A DNA stretch of 64,000 nucleotides from Stictocephala bisonia. Its lineage: Eukaryota > Arthropoda > Insecta > Hemiptera > Membracidae. The DNA is taken from positions 12,501 to 76,500 of the forward strand of contig JAQJVL010000791.1 of the NCBI GenBank assembly GCA_035578905.1, in the 5' to 3' direction. The translations under genes were made by a program, and so were the position numbers. Position 1 is the first letter of the stretch. Every line of letters begins with the position of its first letter. Of the stretch, positions 60,790 through 64,000 are shown one piece after another. The notes under the pieces were generated by a model, which was not told the DNA's origin, made no database searches, and saw only the letters and a program-made list of their open reading frames with translations.

Positions 60790-62985
60790 CTCATTAAAAA
60801 ACTGTACGATATATATGGAAGAAAGGTACTATCAAATCTACTGTAAAGTAACATTAAAAAACACTTTTTCTTTAAAGTGTAACCTATTATTTGTCTTTAA
60901 ATGACATCTGCACAAATTCTGGTTAAAGTTTGTTCAATTACCTTTGACTGAAGATTAGTTTAGTGATACATGAAAACTTCATCGATAAAGTTTACTAGGA
61001 ACGAGGGAGTTACTGTACATTTTGAACACATTTGTGGGGTGGGAACTATATTTCAGTTGTTTCCATTGTTAATTGAATTTGTATTTATTCAATGCTAGTG
61101 TGTGTATTTTCATGCACTGATTATAAAAGTAAGATCATTGTAATTAATTGACTACATTTGTTTCTAAACTATTTCAATAAATGAACTTAAAAGAATAACA
61201 AATTCAAAACTTTATAGATTAATTTATAGAGTTGCAAGGACATAAGCACACGTACGCACGAGTACATAAATACACATTACATACGCGCACGTACGCACGA
61301 GTACATAAATACACAATACATAAGCACGCGTTTGGTAGTTCACTTTATGTCACATCTTCTATGTCGGTGCATCGATATTGCGCATCAACCCTTAATCCCC
61401 AAAAAGTCTCCCCAACATCCTCGCTGCTATTGCGCATTGACCCAGACATGTACGAGTCCTCAGCGTCCACCGTAATAGTCACCGTAACAGTTCATATTGT
61501 GTCTATAAATTAATCTTGAATCACTTATGCCTCTGGAATTTGTCACTTATGCTTTCGTATGATTCACACAGGTTAAATTGTAGATTATCAACGTCTTACT
61601 CCAACTTTAAACTCTTCCTTGGCTTGTTGCGGGATGAGGAATAGAGCTCGTGATCTGTTTTGGCCGTATGTACTATTTTCACTCCTCTCTGCTTACACTA
61701 CAATAACGAGCTTGGTTTGATACATGCATGAGCATGCACAATGTTTTCAGTTTTAAACAGAACAAATATTAGTCTGCACACTCTTAGTTATAATAATAAA
61801 GAACAATGTTTGGGATTAATAGATAATATGTTTTAGTGAGTTTTTTTTTATTTACTGTTTTGTATAGTTTGTTTAAATATGATAATATTTTGTCATGGGT
61901 AAACAGATAATCCTCATTGAGTGAAATTGTGGTACTGTGATTTAAATCAGTGAATTATTTTGGTTTCAAACAAAAATATTAAACTTTGCTTAGTATATTT
62001 TTGACTGATAAATAATATTTTGTTAATAGAGATAGGAAACAAATTGTGATTACCACAGTTGTTCTTTATATTTTATATCTAAGGTGCCTCTTGGAATGTG
62101 GCAGTAAGTATATGGGCCTTGCAAAGCAATGAAATAAAAATGTATTCTAAGAAAAATTAATAACGCTACAATACCGTAGCTTACTATTCGTCCCTAAAAC
62201 TTGCAACATGCGTAGATTGGTTTTAGAACTTCGTCCTGTCTCACACAATATCTGATCCTTGTTTCATTATAAAGCAGTTAAATAATAAAGTATGTGTAAT
62301 TTAAAAATATGGCTGAACTTCCTACGAGTATATTGGTACTGAATGTAAAATATTTTATGTACCTAACAATCAAAGTAATGTGTATTTTTTATGTGGAATG
62401 ATTATAAAACATATTATAATTATAAACTAATTCATAACTAGTATTTATAGCAAAATATGTCTTATTTAATTGCGTAACATATGCAATAGTATTGCATTAC
62501 TCAGCAATCTGTGGACATGATAACGGGGAAGCACTGTAAACACGACACATTTTTTATAAATTTAACTTGATTCATTATAAACTATTTTTTTCATTAAATT
62601 GATTAAAAAGAATATATAGAAAATAAAGTGATGCAAATAAGGTCTCTAGGAAATTTATGAATTGTTGTCACTTTGTACACATTTTGTAGCATACTAAAAT
62701 TATTCCACAGTTACGTAGGATAGGAAATTGCTATATGAAACATGCCTATAAATAATTGAAATGTACAATCACAACAATAATGCAGTATAACAAGAAGAGT
62801 TCACTGCATTCGAATTGTTATATACTTGGACATATAAAATTCCTAAAATCCATACAAGCAGACACATATGTGGCTAAATACTAATGAAGTTCCAGAAATA
62901 CGAACTGGTAAGAGAAGGGACTTTCTTAAAAGAAGACTGGGCAGCTAAATAAATAAATCAGTTGTGTGTCGATGTGATTTAAGTA
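60790..62985. other. AT-rich stretch; small ~38-bp duplication at 61246-61325
   Basis: CACGTACGCACGAGTACATA occurs twice in the duplication. The frame 61232-61513 starts inside it. 61360-61490 is GC-richer with two TATTGCGCAT words. Nothing identified. Confidence 0.45.
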
Positions 62986-62992
62986 TGATTAC

Positions 62993-63115
62993 GTGCCATC
63001 TCGTCCCGGTGCCATTTGGTCCCGCAACAAATTTCCTTGAAAAAACGTGCTATCTCGTCCCACTCAGGTTTAAAAATTATTACATAAGCTAATGAGTAGC
63101 ATCTCGTCCCAACGA
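62993..63115 (+). repeat. Triple CATCTCGTCCC motif, possible terminus of a Mutator-like element
   Basis: GCCATCTCGTCCCGG (62996), GCTATCTCGTCCCA (63048) and GCATCTCGTCCCAAC (63099) lie about 52 bp apart, just upstream of the FLYWCH-coding segment. Such motif clusters would suit transposase-binding sites in a terminal repeat. The other end is not in the window. Confidence 0.45.
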
Positions 63116-63349
63116 AATTTTGACAAGTGTTGAGGGAGTGCAGTTAGTCGTAGGCCAATGAACCCAGGGTTTCCAACTGGCTGAAGTATTTGACTCCTCT
63201 GCTGATAATCCCTTTCACCCCACCCCCTATATTTGTTTATGTACATTGGACAGACACTTTATTCGTTCGAGTGATATCTACGAGTAAATGTCTTTGTTAA
63301 TTATGTAGTTTTCAACTACTGTAAGGGTCAAAACCAGTTGAATACTTAA

Positions 63350-63570
63350 CGGATATAGGTATACTATTAAGAAGGAGAAGAAGTGCGGTGAAGTTGTGTG
63401 GAGTTGTGTTAACAGTTCGTGTGGTGGAATAGTAATAACTAAAAATCGTGAACTTAATAGAGAAGAGACTCATAATACGTGTGTTCCTGATGTGGCTGCT
63501 CAAGAAATCCACAAGGCTATGGCACAGGGAAAGAAGAGAGCCCGGGAAGAAACTGAAAAATCCATTTCAC
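63350..63570 (+). CDS. FLYWCH zinc-finger exon of a Mutator-like (MULE) transposon gene
   Basis: The frame reads GYRYTIKKEKKCGEVVWSCV, then NSSCGGIVITKNRELNREET, HNTCVPDVAAQEIHKAMAQG and KKRAREETEKSISQ. The order G-Y-x-Y/F ... W-x-C ... C-G-G ... H-N-x ... P-D ... K-x-R-A is the FLYWCH finger that precedes MULE transposase domains in insects. The second zinc-binding His (usual HNH) is Thr here (HNT), so the finger may be dead. A good donor, CACAG|GTTGGT, follows at 63571. The start is unresolved: an in-frame TGA lies 9 bp upstream of GGATAT, so the true 5' exon boundary is lost or lies within the preceding few bases. No MULE catalytic domain is visible downstream in the window. Confidence 0.6.
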
Positions 63571-63648
63571 AGGTTGGTTTATATTTTTATTAGTATGCTG
63601 AGTTTAGTAAGAATGTATTTAGTAGATTTTTAAAAGGTGTATTTTATT

Positions 63649-63690
63649 AGACTAACTGGATACCCGTCCTCCATACGGGTAAATAATACA
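63649..63690 (-). mobile_element. Helitron 3' terminus, truncated by analysis limit
   Basis: On the minus strand it reads ACCCGTATGGAGGACGGGT, a hairpin, then ATCCAG and TTAG followed by T. This parallels the terminus at 43883-43910, with CTAG mutated to TTAG. The element would extend rightwards; its 5' end is not recognised. Confidence 0.5.
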
Positions 63691-63924
63691 TGAGGGGTTT
63701 CTGAGTGTATGGATGGATACATTCAAGTTGATTAACAAAAATTGTATAGAAAGATAATCAAGTTTATAGGCAACCTATAGGCCTCATCGTAATGTATAAA
63801 ATCTTTATACATCAATCAAGAAATATCAATAACAATAAGGGACCGTAAGGGTGGAGTACCAAGGTGAGTTTTGAAAGTTTTATTAGCCTAAAGCCTTGTT
63901 GTTTCAGATTTTTGGCGAAGAATT

Positions 63925-64000
63925 TAATCCTCTTCTGCAATCCGGATTTGAACTAGTCACCAAAATTCCTCAATTATACAACTGCAAGTCTACTCAGCAC
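63925..64000 (-). repeat. Possible tRNA-like SINE head at window edge
   Basis: The minus strand starts GTGCTGAGTAGACTTGCAGT and has AGTTCAAATCC as a box-B-like element about 45 bp on. Diverged; the edge cuts any further context. Confidence 0.35.

Overview
The window looks like an insect nuclear chromosome. It is AT-rich and intron-dominated, full of mobile-element debris, with scattered TTAGG/CCTAA runs (the arthropod telomere motif used interstitially), tRNA-derived SINEs, Helitron, mariner-like, pogo and Mutator-like remnants, and one split gene with GT/AG introns. I cannot name the species. No bacterial operon, CRISPR array or rRNA is visible.

The one convincing host gene is a CYP4-family cytochrome P450 on the minus strand. 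Five exons (32542-32380, 20679-20570, 12519-12429, 2435-2253, 1025-956) have AG/GT boundaries and matching phases. Together they encode about the first 206 residues: membrane anchor, proline hinge, C-helix and the first CYP4 signature blocks. The I-helix, ExxR and haem-Cys regions must lie to the left of base 1. Intron 1 is about 11.7 kb, intron 2 about 8.1 kb, intron 3 about 10.0 kb and intron 4 about 1.2 kb, and all carry repeats. Directly upstream of exon 1, an approximately 230-bp unit holding the start codon and most of exon 1 is repeated twice more in degraded form (to about 33070).

Layout. 1-32.5 kb is the P450 gene. Its introns hold two copies of a 414-bp TTAA-flanked MITE, four copies (whole window) of a second MITE with an internal CCTAA tract, a 16-copy 111-bp satellite (6.67-8.46 kb) with related inverted monomers beside it, SINE copies, two fold-back elements, and minisatellites at 12, 25, 27 and 29-30.4 kb. 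32.5-33.8 kb holds the exon-1 repeats, a GCGCCC-repeat element with TTAGG runs, and a GC-rich block. 34.7-35.2 kb is a solo LTR. 39-52 kb holds SINEs, a Helitron, a long-inverted-repeat mariner-like element and another minisatellite. 53.6-64 kb holds a LINE RT remnant, a second tRNA-SINE type, minisatellites, a tandem repeat patch, a pogo transposase fragment and the start of a Mutator-like element with a FLYWCH finger.

The most unusual signals are three. A minisatellite core close to CACCCATACACGTACAGTGG recurs at nine separate loci. The 111-bp satellite is related to diverged inverted monomers beside it and has a two-monomer higher-order pattern in half the array. The P450 first exon is triplicated. 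I found no clear undescribed multi-gene system. Everything rests on reading by eye: no search, alignment score or gene predictor was run.
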